Below are positions 21,040 through 33,761 of a stretch of 64,000 bases of DNA, one piece after another. Below the pieces are notes generated by a model. The model did not search any database and was not told the DNA's origin. It saw only the letters and a program-made list of their open reading frames with translations. The DNA is taken from contig CM038912.1 in the NCBI GenBank assembly GCA_021904315.1, positions 13,975,061-14,039,060 on the forward strand, read 5' to 3'. A program made the position numbers and the translations under genes. This DNA comes from Sphagnum magellanicum (lineage: Eukaryota; Streptophyta; Sphagnopsida; Sphagnales; Sphagnaceae). How positions within the stretch are numbered: the stretch's first letter is position 1; each line of letters begins with the position of its first letter.

Positions 21040-24000
21040 AGGTTTCAGCTGAATTTCTCACAGCTTTTACATGTTCACTGCAAGTTCCTTCAAGCATCCC
21101 CAATATTCTGATGGAACTTATCATGGATACCACCAGGCATTGTTGATGACCACCAGATGCACAGATTTCTCACCCCCATTGGCAAACATTGTGAATTGCA
21201 AGACAGTTGAATTCTTTTGGTAACCTGCAAATGGAGATTCTGTGAAAAACTTTAACTTAATTATGCTATTAGGAAAGGAAGCCAGCTATTTATTACAGGA
21301 GAAGATGCTGTAGTGATTTCCTACTTCAGATCTCCAATATCTTTTGTGTCTAGGATCTTCAAAGCATGTTTTGGATGAGATGAGGTAACTGGCAGTTTTG
21401 GAAGATAGATCATCAGCTGAGGTGAAATAGTGTTTTTAGCGCTATAATACATTGCCATTTTGTTTGATCATCTTCAAATGGACAACTCTGGGATGGTGAA
21501 ATATTCCTTTCTTCTCCATATGTGGAGCTGATGAAGTTAGTGGGGGATATTATGGTAGTTCAAATTGCTAGAACCAACTCAACTTTCTAATGTTGAAATT
21601 ACCATTAAATGGGAATTTTGTGAGCTCTTTGTAGATCAGATACCCACGTAGTGTTTTAAGATATAATCACCATACTCATTAGTCTATTGACCACGCATCC
21701 TCCACTTTGAAATTCTAGCAACACATTGAACCCCGTCTTTGCAATCCCCCATACTTATACACAATTTGTGCATAATGCCCAAGGAGCCCAACTTGGAAAT
21801 AGTAGCTATGTCACAATTTCAACAACTATGCAAAGAACAAATTCAAGTTCTCCTAACCGTATATGAGTATGAAATTTTATTGACTTCCTTATAACATCAT
21901 CATCTCCTAAGGCCTACATTATAGGTTTATGGTTTATAAAGTAGCAACCTGAATGCAACCAATTTTGGCAAAATAGATCAAGCAACAATTTGCTTTACCA
22001 AATTTGCAACTTACATCTGCAATTTAAATATGGATTTACAAATTAAAGTTTACTAGATAGCTCAACATGTCATGTAGTCGTTCTTCAAAATCTTCTATTT
22101 GTTTCAAGGTCTACAAAGTCATCAAAAGGATTCAACTACAAATGCTTCACAACCAAAGCATGGATCATTCGATCAATTCTTTGACGTTGACAAAAGTTGA
22201 TTTAAGTTTTGAATTCCAAGTCAACAACTATGAAACCATCTCGAAATCCCAACAATGGAATGAAGAAAATCCATTCCATTTCAATTTAATTGTCCATAAT
22301 ACCCAAAATTTGGCAAACCAAGTACCCAACAACAAGAAATTGAGCCTCAAGAGCCTCCCACCACTTCAACAAATCTTCACAAAACTTTACCACCAATTGT
22401 AATTTTTTAACAAAAGAAATTCTCATTTCATCCAAAATCAAAAACATAAATAGTTAAACAATTATTCATTTATTGTTAAGCATATCACACATATGAATTA
22501 CATAGGTTTTATTAAAAATCTAAAGTGAATTGTGCATAGAAAAATTAAAAATTTACATGTTTAATGTGACAATCTAGAGACAATCTTACACCAAAAAAAT
22601 TCAATGGTCATTTTTGGGTAGTAAAATTGGTCACTAGTTATGCAAGAACATTAACTTTCTAGTAAGATGAACACAAAAAGGGAATTAGGGTTTTAGAATC
22701 ATACTTTATTATTGTAATTGCGACTATTTTCTTCCCGGTAATTGTTCACTATAAACAAATTCTTGAATATAGGGTAAAACATTAAAGCCAACATCATGTG
22801 AACCTTTTTTGGATTAAACACATACAAATAATCGAAAAATAAATCAAGCACAAAAGTGACTTTCAATCACATAATTCTTGTTAAAAACAATTTTGCATCA
22901 CATTGAAGTGAGGGATAAAGTTCATTTGGAATTCCAACTAAAACTTTTATTTGGTCAATTTGATGCAAATTTTGATTACATTTGCAAATTCATTGCCTAG
23001 TAGCAAGTAATTGAACACTTATTAAACACACAACTTGATACAATTTAGGGCCAAGCTTGATGCAATGTGCTATTAGATCGACACGTAACATTATTGAAAT
23101 AAATAAAACCACATGTATGAAAACATGCACACAAACTTGCATGCGACATGCAAGAATCCAAATTCAAATCACAACAAAACATAAGTTTGTTCTCATGTTT
23201 ATTCAAACATGACATAAAATATATGAAATCTAATGGGTTCACATGAATCATAACACTTGGACCCCTAGTGGAGGAGTATGTTGAATCATTTTTGGAACTA
23301 ATGTTGGGTTAATTGAGATTTGGCATGATTGCCCCAACACCATTGTCCCCTCTTTGAAAATGGTCATGAAACTCCACTTGTCATGTCCAACACTATTCCA
23401 TAACTCGGAGTTTTGTTTGAATAATAATTTGTTTCATTCAACTCTCAAAGGCCTCCAATGCTTCATGCTTCAAATATTGAGGAAAGAATGCCCATTATGC
23501 ATGAAAAGTGAAGTTCTTTTGCCTTTTGGCCCACATCCAAGTCTTAAAGTGCAACTTGATGCCCACCCATTTAAAAACCCAATTTTTAACAAACCTAAAG
23601 CCCTACATATTTCTAAATGAATTCATAACAAATGTGAAATTTATAAAAGAATCTTTTGTGACCTCCTAATCCATTTTGTTTTCTTCAAAATCCTCAACGT
23701 GTCCCCCTAGGGATGGTGACTTATAATTCATTTTTTTGAGTTCACATGCAATGTGCCCCTAAACTTTAACCTTATCCTTAATTAAAATAATTAATTTTGT
23801 TGAACATGTTGCAACTATAACCCAAAATTAAACGTAAAAGGTACCTACATCCACCCACCAAACTTCACAAGGCCAAACACATGTGATGACTTAATTTTTA
23901 ATATGAACATAACAAAAACAGTCTACTAATCATTACCTCAACTTTATTGCCATACAACAATCAATGGAACAATCCAATTGTCCAATATAAAAATTGTTCG

Positions 24001-26245
24001 CAATAATGCCAACTTAAGTTTACAACCTAAACCTTGTTAAACCTTAATCATTATGTTTGAACAACTCAAAAACCAAATGAGATTTACACAATGGTAAAAA
24101 TTGGTGGGTTGACTTGTACCATGTTAAGCCATTAATTACACCAATTATAACTTTAAACTCATTGCAACAATTACAATGCATGAGGGAATTCATGACCTTT
24201 CACCTTGGGATTTCATTTTGAAGTATAGATATGATTTTCAAGAGATCAACCTATGAGCTTATGTTTGTTCTTTGGGTTATAGGTGATTGGCACACATTTC
24301 AATAAACCCCTTTACATTTTTAAAATAACTAACAACCCAATCAACATAATGACAATAAATAAATGTCATAACCCAACAACATTAAATAGGGGGCACAACA
24401 ATCAAGTAAATTACATGTATTATTTCCCCCCATTTTTTTTTGTCAACATTATTTGACCTATGATAGGTTGCTAAACCCTTGCAACTTGCTTACTCTGTTG
24501 CAATAACTCAAAATAATAAAAATTTATGTAATTTTTCACCATTTGAAATGTAGTAAATACCTAACAAACAATTTTTACATTGGCCCAAATCAACTCCGAT
24601 AGCTCTTTTTGCCTAAACCAATGGTGACATGCCTAACTCCAAATCCAAAGTTTAAAAATTAATAATAAGGGAAAAAATTTCAAGTGCATATTTTCATATC
24701 CAAAGGTCAAATGTTGCTGTAATAAAAGCTACAACATTCACATGGAGGAAAACAAATTTGTTGAAAAGTTTGTTTCATCACAAAAGATAATATTATTTCA
24801 ATCAATGTTTTCCATGATGAAAACACCACTCATAGATCCTTCTACAAACAAAACCACCTCCTCCATATAATGTTTTCAATCATGATTTAAATTTTAAAAA
24901 CCTATTTCACAACAAGGAACACAAGATCATCAATGACATTTTTTTGTTATTTTTTTTGGTGAAGTGCAATACTACCAAAAAAGTGCAAAATTGAATCTTA
25001 AAATTATCACCTTTTAAACCTTGGATTTAATTTTTTTTAAGGGATTTTTTCTAGCAAAATTTCATAGTGTAAGTTCACAAAAAAATAAATTTAAATGTCA
25101 AGATATTCACCTTCCCCAAAAAATTTATGGCTTAAATCTCAATTTTTAGTTTTATAAAAAAAAAATCCCTTCCTACCCCAAGATTTTGATCCCAACACAT
25201 GAGCACCCAAAACAATTGAATGACACAAAATATAATGAAAAACTTGTTCTATTTTGAACAACATGGGTTCATTAACATTCATTTGAAAAAAACCCAAAGA
25301 ACAAATATTCAACCCCATATAATAAGTTTAAAATTTTATTACTTCATTAAATGAAAATGCTTACATGGTGTACAATCTTGTTAATGAGGTAGAAGGAAAA
25401 TTGTGGTGTAGATTTGTGGTTAATGGGAATTATGTTGTAAAATTTGAAATAGATGGAAATTAAATGTAAAATTAAATGTTTATCTCAATTATTAGTTGAA
25501 GGAGCTTTTGTCATCACGGTATTTTTCTTTGAACCTTGGGCTCCACATTCAAGTCGGAAAATGAATGCTTTAATGGTAAGACCTTCCCTTTTATACAAAA
25601 TTTTTAAAAATGTTTGTGCCATAATGTAAGTAATTGTTGTTTTCCATTTGATTTGACTCATGAATATTTTTTCTTGTCATAATAGATTTGGTAATTGATG
25701 AAAGAAAACAACATTACTTGTTGAAAGTGCATTACTTTCTTTAAGTTGGGCTTCAAAATGAAAATAAACTTTCAAATAAAAATATTTTTATTAAAATCCA
25801 CACCCACTTCTTTGACAATTTGTTTTAAAAATAGTGGGTTTATAGTTCAAGACGATGTGACAAAATTCGATTGGCTATTTAGGGAAAATCTTTTGAAATC
25901 ATTATTCACATATGAACATATCAATTTTATGTTTCCAAAAGAATTTCACCTTATATAATTATGTGCATGTGTATATATATATATATATTACATGTGTCCA
26001 TAAAATGTACATATAATAACAAATTATTTCTCAAAAATAATAATAATAAAAGCCTTGGTTACATTCTAAAAGTGTTTTTGTATATTTTTTACTCATTAAG
26101 TCTTTTTAACTTATAAAAGGTTCCCATAATACATTTAAAACACTATTGTAAATATACATTAAAAATCTTCAACACTTGAGAAAATCAACCCAATTTTTTT
26201 TTATAAATTTATTTATAAACTTATGAGAACTTATCAAGGTATATA
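21040..26245. other. 3' UTR then a long AT-rich gene-free stretch
   Basis: The first 500 to 600 bases are probably the 3' UTR. From about 21.6 to 26.2 kb the DNA is strongly A/T-rich with many poly-A and poly-T runs and no convincing open frame on either strand. A short (TA)n lies at about 25973-25989. I see no terminal repeats that define an element; it may be old transposon DNA. Confidence 0.45.
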
Positions 26246-26471
26246 TATAGGAACTTCCATATGATTCACATTTGACTACATATGTGTTTACTTTGTATGA
26301 GATCAACGGTGATGATTAAGGATTGATCAAGGTTGATCAAGTTATTAGATTAATAAGTTGGTAAGTAGTTGGTTAATAAATTAGTGAATTTTCTTTCTCT
26401 ATTTACACTCTCTGTAATGGTTTGCATCCATCTATGTGGTCCATTTTTTATTAATACTATGAATTTCTACA
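26246..26471 (+). repeat. 5' LTR of the copia element
   Basis: Begins TATAGGAACTTCCATATGAT and ends TTTCTACA directly before the primer-binding site. It pairs with 32572-32799 over the whole length (for example AAGTTGGTAAGTAGTTGGTT in both). The expected initial TG reads TA, a single change. Confidence 0.85.
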
Positions 26472-27442
26472 TGGTATTAGAATTCCAAGTTGGTAGTAGT
26501 GAAGTTTTGCTCTTGCTAAACGTGATTAGTTGTTTATTGATCGATGAGCCTTGTTCTTGGTGATATGGTGCATGATTTTTGAATAGTGGTCTATGCGATA
26601 AAAATGTTTAAGATTTTTTTAGTTATTTAATTTTGGTTTATTCTTTGATTTCTTCATGTTTTAGTTAGTACTCATGGTTCAATTTTGTTAGTCTTTTGAG
26701 TTATTTAAGCATCTGAAGTTCAATGAGGTAGGAGATTATCAAATTTAAAAACATTGACTTAGATTCATGCTCATGCAAGAAAATTCATGGTGATTTGTTG
26801 ATCATGCCATACGAAACCCCTTTGTCCCTAAAGAGCCAGAGGACATAGTTCAAGGATGAATCATTGGTTTAACAACTATAAAATTAAATGTTTGCCTTGA
26901 AGTTTATGCTTGGGTCGTAGATTGTATTGATCCTTGTGTAGCTTGGGTGAAGTTTCAAACACGTATCAATCTATAAATAATGCAACTCGCTTATGCTTAA
27001 AGATAAACTAAACAATTTGCGATTGCATGAAGGAGGATCTATTACTATATTTTAAACATATCGAAGAGATTCAACTTGAGCTCTAAGACATAAACCAACA
27101 TGTCCCAGAGGTTGATGTAGTTGAGTAGATGCTTGACATTCTACCTCCAAGTCATGAAGTGGTATAAAATGTTTTTAGTGGGCAAGATGTTCTTCTCACC
27201 TTCAAAACCATTATGATTCGTCTTATTCAAAAAAATACACACATCAACACATGATGCAAGCTCAATGCTTTAGCCAAAGAAAATGATTTGGCAATGAAGA
27301 TGTGAATTTTTTCTCCGTATGGGAAGGCTCCATCCAATTATGGAAGTGGGGGGGGGGGTCAAGTAGCAATCATGGGGGCACTAATTATCAACTATTAGCA
27401 TTTGGAGTAGCACAACATGGCAACCACAACCATGTTGGTCCT

Positions 27443-27487
27443 TGTAATCGGTGTGGTGGCTAAGGACATTTCATGCAAAATTGTCAT
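27443..27487 (+). pseudogene. copia gag zinc knuckle remnant
   Basis: Encodes CNRCGG, a stop codon, then GHFMQNC, a CX2CX4HX4C nucleic-acid-binding knuckle with one sense codon replaced by TAA. It places the gag region of the copia element. Confidence 0.75.
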
Positions 27488-28079
27488 GACTTGGTGCAAG
27501 AGCTTGTGAAAGGTGCCAAGAATTGTCACCAGCATGGTGGTCCACAATTTACACTTCATTCATGTGTAGTCAATGAAGAAGTTGCCAACACCATTAATAG
27601 CTTAAAAAACATCTTTGCTATAGATGTGTTTGAAATTATTCTTACCTTTATAGACTTAGAGAAATTAGACATTATTTAGTTCGTAGAATCTATTGCTTTT
27701 AAACATGTTATGAAAAACAATAATGTTTCTTAAAATTTAGAAGCCTAGTCAATTTTCGATACAGTCTCCACTACTGGGAGGCCACCAGCTTGGAATGGAA
27801 AGCAAAGGCTCTATGAACCTTTCAAAGACTGGTGAAATAAAATTTAATGACATTTATTACGTGCCAAGGTTTACAATGAATTTCATTTTGGATCATCGGT
27901 TGATCAAAATTTTGTCATTTTTTTTTAATAATGAAAAGTTTTTAGTTTTTGTTGGGCCTAATCATGTGGTTGTTCATGGAGTTCTAGAGCCGAAGACTAG
28001 CATGTATTAATACATCATGGATGACCCACAATTTCCTATTTGTGTTGTGGAATTTTATTTTTTAGCTAATTCATAGCAC

Positions 28080-28720
28080 AAGCACCTTGGGCATCTTAAT
28101 CACCGTAATATTCGATTTTTGGGCAAACAACAACTTGAACGTAGTGAACCTCTTCTACTAGAAAACAAGTCCATTTGTCCAAATTGTATGGAGGGGAAGA
28201 AATCATGTGAGCACATCATCAAGATTGTTGAACACAATGCAGTAGGCTTGTTTGCACTTGTCCATACAAATTTTTATGGCATGATTCATCCTACTTCTCT
28301 TGGTGGTGCTCATTATTTCATCTCCTTCACAAATGATTTTAGTTGTTTCACATGGCTATATTTCTTGAAACAAAAGTTTGAAAACATTACAAGCATTCAA
28401 GAACTTTTGTGCCAAATTGGAGTTTCAATTTATTCCCCTTAAATTGTTGGCTTTACGCAACAATTGTGGGGGAAAATATGTTATAAGATATTTCCTCACC
28501 TTTTGCACTAAAGTGGGTATCACCCATGACTCCAGCTTACACACCAACTCATAATGGAGTTTTAGAACATAAGAACTATACACTTCTTGAAAAGGCTCAT
28601 TCAATGGCGGTTGATGCATAGACCCTTAGGTTTTTTTGGATAAATGTGGTTAACATTGCAAATTATCTTATAAATCAATCACCCACGAAAACCAACAATG
28701 GGATGACTCCATATTAGAAA
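28080..28720 (+). pseudogene. copia integrase remnant
   Basis: The HHCC zinc-binding block (HLGHLNHRN, then CPNCMEGKK) is followed by the catalytic-core region LGGAHYFISFTNDFSCFTWL, which matches the family block with an Asp-Asp pair (here Asn-Asp). Further core sequence is in other frames after stops near 28441. Inactive. Confidence 0.8.
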
Positions 28721-28772
28721 TTGTTGAAGGTCTCGCCCAAGTTGGAACATTTGTGGGTTTGGGGTTGTGTTG

Positions 28773-29660
28773 CGTGTCACAACCCTAACCTTGAGTTTGC
28801 GACGAAGGTAAGGTCTTGTAAGGTGGCGGGCCAAGAGGGAAGCCCAGGGGTCACATCTCATGCTCCTGGGAGTGCAAAAGAGTGTGAGGGAATGAACCCT
28901 CACATTCCCAAGTGAACTCCCATTTTGGGAATTGGACTCCCAATGGACTCCCAAATGTTCAGAGGGCGATTGTAGGAGTCAAAACCCATTTGATTAAAAC
29001 GTTCTTTATATCATTGAAAAGTTATTGAAAAGTTATTAAAACATAGATGTCTAAAATGGGCTCGCATGACCATTTTGGACATCTGAAACACAAGTTATGG
29101 CCAAAAGAAAGGCTAGGAATCAAATTGGTAGTTTGACTCCTGACCACTAATAGTCGGGAATCGACCCGATTTCCTTGTGTTCAGGCTGTGTGCGACATAC
29201 CGTTGGAAAGCTCTCAACGAGGACTACAACTTTGTTTTGGACTTCATCTCAATTGGAGGTCTTCACATAAAGTTATGGGGTCCCAAAGTCATAGAAGTCC
29301 AAACTTTGGGAATTTCGGGAATGCCACTTGGATGTGGGCCTCGTGGAGAGGCACAAAGTATACTATAAGGGGGAAGGTGGTGACTTCCCTCAAGTCCGAG
29401 CTGTGGTGAGTCTTGTGAGTTCAATTTTGCCCATGGTTCATCCTAACACTATAAGTGTTCCAACTATGCAAAACCAAATTGTTGTTTGGTTTGTGTAGGT
29501 CCATATGAGTGATTGAAGTGCTTGTCAATCTTCTTAATCCCATTCCAAAGCTCCAGCCCGCCCCTCTACCCCCGAAGTGTTGTGAGCCAGGGAGCGTGCC
29601 CCAACTTCCTACTCTTCCATTGTTTTCATCTTAGACTCACATTTGAGTCTCTTGAGGAGG
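28773..29660. mobile_element. nested LTR-like insertion of about 0.9 kb
   Basis: The copia frame WVWGCVA stops at about 28772 and resumes as YMHELDEYQTKLDSKSKRC from 29677. The intervening DNA begins TGTCACAACCCTAACC, a usual start of Gypsy-type LTRs, and contains a CCGTTGGAAAGCTCTCAACG block of a kind often seen in plant LTRs. No coding sequence is inside, so a solo LTR is the simplest reading. The end (around GTTGGGAGTGCA) and the target duplication are uncertain. Confidence 0.5.
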
Positions 29661-30509
29661 TTGGGAGTGCATCATTGTGTATATGCATGAACTTGATGAA
29701 TACCAAACCAAGTTGGATTCAAAGAGCAAACGATGCATCATGGTTAACTACTCTAATGAATTTGAGGCAGTTAAATGCTATCATCTACTTGGCTACAAGA
29801 TTATGATAAGTAAGGATGTCAAGTTTTGGCATTCACCCATTGATTTAAGTTCCAAGCCTCTTGTTTCCCTAAAACAAATTTCAAATCAATTTGTGGTTAT
29901 TAAAATCATTGACCCACCCACAACTATTACATCACATTGTTTATCCAATCGGACCATGGAGCATGTTAAACCTCAAGAAGTGACTACAATTCAACAACTA
30001 TTGCAAGTGCATGTACGCCATAAATGCATCAATCTAGATATAGTTGATAATTTGAAGTAGCCATCAGCATTTGTAAATGGTGAGTATCCATCAACACATG
30101 GAGATAGTTTACCTACTACCACTAATGTTGCAATTCCTATTATTGATCCTGAAAATACGCCATCACCAAGTTTTGATTCTATTGTTGCTGATTTTGCAAT
30201 GCCTACTATTACTAATTCTCCAACTTTTGAATCTTCTATTCGTCGATTTGGACGTGTTCACACTCCTTCTATTCATTTGCAAGGATATCTCAATGATGTT
30301 GAAACAATTGAAGAACTTGTAAATGTAATGGAAACTGGTGATCAACCCCAAAGTTTTCAAGAGGCTGCCAAAGACTCACATTAGATTAATGCAATGGAAC
30401 AAGAGTATTGTTCTTTAACACACAATGAAACATGGATCTTAGCAAATTTATTTCATTGTTGTCAACCATTATCAACCAAGTGGTTTATCGTCTCAAGGCT
30501 AGCAGTGAT

Positions 30510-30960
30510 AGTACCTATATGAAATATAAAACTCGTTTGGTTGTTTGTAAAAATGAACAACAACATGGATTGGATTTTCAAAAAACATTTGTTCCTATTA
30601 CGAAATGGAGCACAATTCGTTGTTTCATTGGCTATTCAACATGGTTGAGAGATTTACATATGGATGTAAATCAACCTTCTTTAACAGGTATATTAAAAAA
30701 AATGTCTATGTTAAACATCATTGTGGTTTTATTATTCCCAATCTTGAAGATAAGCTATGTAAATTAAAGAGACCACTATACAAGTTGCATTAATCCCCTT
30801 GGGCTTGACATGACAAAATAAATGTTGTTTTTCAAAAAACTGGTTTAGTTCCTTGCTTAGTCAATCCCTAGTCTATACATCTTTCAAGAAAATGGTCTAA
30901 TACTTGCACTTGTAATTATGTATATGACCTTATGTTCATTGGCAATCACAATGCCAAGTT
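30510..30960 (+). pseudogene. copia reverse transcriptase remnant
   Basis: YKTRLVVCKNEQQHGLDFQK and FVPITKWSTIR match the start of the copia reverse-transcriptase domain. Further blocks follow after frameshifts: DVNQPSLTG in one frame, LEDKLCKLKRPLYKLH in another. The YVDD catalytic box is reduced to YVYDL at about 30918. Inactive. Confidence 0.8.
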
Positions 30961-31394
30961 AGAATAGGTTCATGATGAACTTTGTTTTCAATTTGATATG
31001 TTTCTGCTAAGATCGTTCACATTATATTTGGGAACAAAATTTTTTAACACTACCCTTGGTGTGTTTCTTTCTCATTGTTGATACATTCTAAAAGGTTTGT
31101 TCAATTTTAGTTTGGACGATTGCATCCCAAATCTAGTTCCAATAGAATCGGGCTTGTTGTTCAAAACTGACATGTTAGCTCCTTTTGTTGATCAAACATA
31201 CTATTGTTGTATTGTTGAGAAACTCCTTCATGTAACCCACACTTGACTTGACATTGTGTTTGCAATTGGCATGTGCATGAGTTCATTTTATGACCAAACC
31301 CCAAGTTCTTCACCTTAAGGTTGCAATCATAGTTTTTCGGTATTTCAAGCATATTGGAAATCTCTGTTTGCTCTATTGTCGGGGGGAGAATGTT

Positions 31395-31556
31395 GTGCCA
31401 CATGGTTACTCTGATAGTGATTATTAAGGACATTTGGATAAAAGAAAATCCACCTCTAATTATGTCTTTTCCTTTGGAACTGCATCTACCTCTTGGAAAA
31501 GTAAACTTCAAGATGAAACTATTCAATCTAGTGCTAAAGCAGAATGTAACGCCGTG
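31395..31556 (+). pseudogene. copia RNase H remnant, N-terminal half
   Basis: GYSDSDY, a stop, then [20 protein letters not shown] and [17 protein letters not shown] match the first half of the copia RNase H domain. The second half (EIGFPCEEPLTIFCDNHTS, KNPIIHARTKHLEGN) resumes at about 32145. Plastid DNA lies between the two halves. Confidence 0.85.
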
Positions 31557-31562
31557 AATAAA

Positions 31563-31773
31563 GCACATTCTTATTGGTTCGCACAACTGAAAAATTATTC
31601 TAAACTTCTTCAAGAAGATCGGGAAATGCATAATTGCATCGAAATTTACGTACGTAAACATGTAAGAAATTCTTCTAATTATGGAGGAATGGCATGTATT
31701 GAGATAAAAAGAAAAACAAATTTGATTCAAGTCGAAATAAATACGGGATTTCTCGCATATTGGTAGAAAATCT
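31563..31773 (+). pseudogene. rps3: plastid rps3 fragment (nuclear insertion)
   Basis: The frame continues from copia RNase H into [20 protein letters not shown], then [18 protein letters not shown] and [16 protein letters not shown], which I recognise as the central part of plastid ribosomal protein S3. Near the end one base is missing (GCATATTGGTAGAAAAT, where the family would read ALLVEN). Cys, His and Leu occur where Arg or Pro is usual, consistent with C-to-T and G-to-A decay. A fragment only, not expressed as S3. Confidence 0.75.
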
Positions 31774-31782
31774 TCAATATAT

Positions 31783-31912
31783 TTACCGTATGATCATTTA
31801 TTAATATATGTTGATGATTTACCAATTGTCTTGCTCCGAGAATGGTGGGAGCCATGCCTAATCGAAAGATCACATTATTTAGGTGCATTTCAAGCAATTG
31901 TAACAAAACTAG
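31783..31912 (-). pseudogene. rps4: plastid rps4 fragment (nuclear insertion)
   Basis: On the minus strand, [20 protein letters not shown] followed by [20 protein letters not shown] matches the S4 RNA-binding region of plastid ribosomal protein S4. The usual Pro of the TIPGARQ block is Leu and the usual Arg of NHRH is Gln, both single transitions. It abuts rps3 on one side and ndhE on the other. Confidence 0.8.
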
Positions 31913-32085
31913 ACCTCCAATTGATCGATACAGGTTGATCTTCTATTACGATGAATAGCTAAAACGATAGCTAATCCAATAGTTGCTTTAGTTGCTGCGA
32001 TAGTTATAACAAAAATTGAAAATATTTCTCCTTTTAGTTGTTATCTATTTTTGGAAACGATTTGGTTATTGGTTCAAGGATGCAA
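31913..32085 (-). pseudogene. ndhE: plastid ndhE fragment (nuclear insertion)
   Basis: On the minus strand, [20 protein letters not shown] followed by [16 protein letters not shown] matches the C-terminal part of NADH dehydrogenase-like subunit NdhE (NuoK family, membrane). Upstream, NN-stop-KE suggests a small lesion. The family's AAAEA block reads AATKA, through G-to-A type changes. A fragment only. Confidence 0.8.
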
Positions 32086-32571
32086 GGTTAGTTCACCTTC
32101 ATTCTTTTAGGGTAAGGAGGGAAAAAGGTTAATTGGTACACAACCATTCTACGGGAGATAGGTTTTCCATGCGAAGAGCCCTTGACAATCTTTTGTGATA
32201 ATCATACTAGTATTAAAATCACCAAGAATCCTATTATTCATGCAAGAACAAAACATTTGGAAGGCAATTGTCATTACATTAGAAACTAGGTTAAGAAAAA
32301 TAGAGTGGACTTGACATTTGTGAGGTCAAAAGAGCAAAATGTTGACATGTTGACAAATCCTTTAAATAGAGTAAATTTTGAAGAAAACAAAGCACAACTT
32401 GGGCTCCACAAGAGGGCTAATTTTGAAGGACAACTTCATTATTTGCACAAAGTGTGTGACATGCTATAATCAAAGAGGCATCAGTTACCAAGGGAGCACG
32501 TTCAAGTTCCTCACATTGCCTTGAACAATCTTAGGAGTTAGCAAGTTATAGAAATCAGGTGTGTGGGGGAG

Positions 32572-32799
32572 TGTAGGAACTTCCATATGATTCACACATG
32601 ATTACATAGGTGTTCACTATGTATGAGATCAACAATGATGATTATGGATTCATCAAAATTGATCAGATTATTAGATTAGTAAGTTGGTAAGTAGTTGGTT
32701 ACTAAATTAGTGAGTTTGATGTTCTCCATTTTACCCTTTCTATAATGCTTTGGATTCACTTGTGTGGTCTATTCTTGATTAATACTATGAGTTTCTATA
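32572..32799 (+). repeat. 3' LTR of the copia element
   Basis: Starts TGTAGGAACTTCCATATGAT directly after GTGTGTGGGGGAG and ends at GAGTTTCTATA before a (TA)n run. It differs from the 5' LTR by scattered substitutions and a small indel, indicating an old insertion. The TA-rich flank hides the 5-bp target duplication (possibly ATATA). Confidence 0.85.
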
Positions 32800-33467
32800 T
32801 ATATATATGTATATATCAAGTTGGTTCTCAAATAGGGCAGTTCTCACAAATGTCGATTTTCATTTTCAATTTTCACAATCCAAATCTCAAATTTATGGGA
32901 TAATATGATATGTTAGGTGTAAGGGGGTTCAATGCTCCATGATGAGTGAATTAAAATAGGATAAGATTTTGAACTGAAAATTCTGGATCGTTGCATCCTT
33001 GCCTCTAATATACAAAGAACTTTTGTAAAGCCCTAATTGGTGCACCTATCATTAGGTTTTAAATTACTCAAAATGGATTAAAAATGAAAAAAATATGGGG
33101 ATCAAACCAAAGAGAAGTCTCAAGCTTAAATATATATATTTTTGGGGGAAACAACCTATCACTTCATCCTCTTCCTGTGTTTTCTGCGTTGCTTCTTTAG
33201 TTCTGGCACTGAAACAACAAATTTGTAGCCCTCCAGTTTGCACATCCAATGAAACAAAAATTGCTCAATTTGGTTAAGGAATGAGAAAATTATTGAAAAA
33301 GTTTGATAATAAGTTCTCGATAATCATCACTACAGTTCTGAAACCAGTTATCACCGAACATGATACCAGTCAAGTTTCATTGTGAGAACAGATCTGAAAA
33401 CTCAGGGTCCCCCCCCCCCCCCGAGAACCACCCAACACTGGTCCAGACTCCAGACACAGTAGAGATA
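32800..33467. other. intergenic sequence
   Basis: A (TA)n run directly follows the 3' LTR. No gene is seen. A run of 14 C lies at 33409-33422. Confidence 0.4.
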
Positions 33468-33761
33468 TCCGCAAACTCACCCTGTCTTCACCCTGTCTTT
33501 GGGGCCTACTTTCACCGCCTAACCCCTCTTTCAGTGGTATAAGTAGACTAGAGAAGTTTTATTAAATCTCAGTATGAAATGCTGAAACTCAGTACGAAAT
33601 GCTGAGATTCAGCATTTAATGCACAAGGTTCGAGAGAAATTATAGTAGCTGTGTACAGGCAGGAGCAGTGAAAATCTATGTAGCAGCAGCAGTGGAGGCG
33701 CTCAGGAAAAAAGAAAGACAGGGTGAAACTCAGTAGCCATCAAAATTGATGGTTTTCCTGA
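33468..33761 (+). mobile_element. non-autonomous Helitron-like element D1
   Basis: Starts with TCCGCAAACTCACCC after an A and ends CTGA, five bases after a 16-nt hairpin (CCATCAAAATTGATGG, 33737-33752). These are the defining ends of Helitrons: 5' TC, 3' hairpin, then CTRR. A related element lies in opposite orientation at 40034-40304. No coding capacity, length 294 bp. An outer inverted pair GGGTGAAACTCAG (33721) and CTGAGTTTCACCC (33758) gives a second, longer stem around the hairpin. Confidence 0.65.

Larger units (their letters stand above)
26246..32799 (+). mobile_element. degenerate Ty1/copia LTR retrotransposon, with nested insertions
   Basis: Two diverged but clearly related LTRs (26246-26471 and 32572-32799) enclose remnants in copia order: gag zinc knuckle, integrase, reverse transcriptase, RNase H. 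A primer-binding site for initiator tRNA-Met (TGGTATTAGAAT, close to TGGTATCAGAGC) follows the 5' LTR, and a purine-rich tract (GTGGGGGAG) precedes the 3' LTR. Stops and frameshifts are frequent; the YVDD box reads YVYD (about 30918). Two foreign segments interrupt it: 28773-29660 and 31558-32090. Neither could be expressed as an intact polyprotein. Confidence 0.88.

Noticed and set aside
32130-32450. Separate gene after the plastid mosaic
   Set aside because: The sequence EIGFPCEEPLTIFCDNHTS and ARTKHLEGN is the second half of the copia RNase H, not a new gene.
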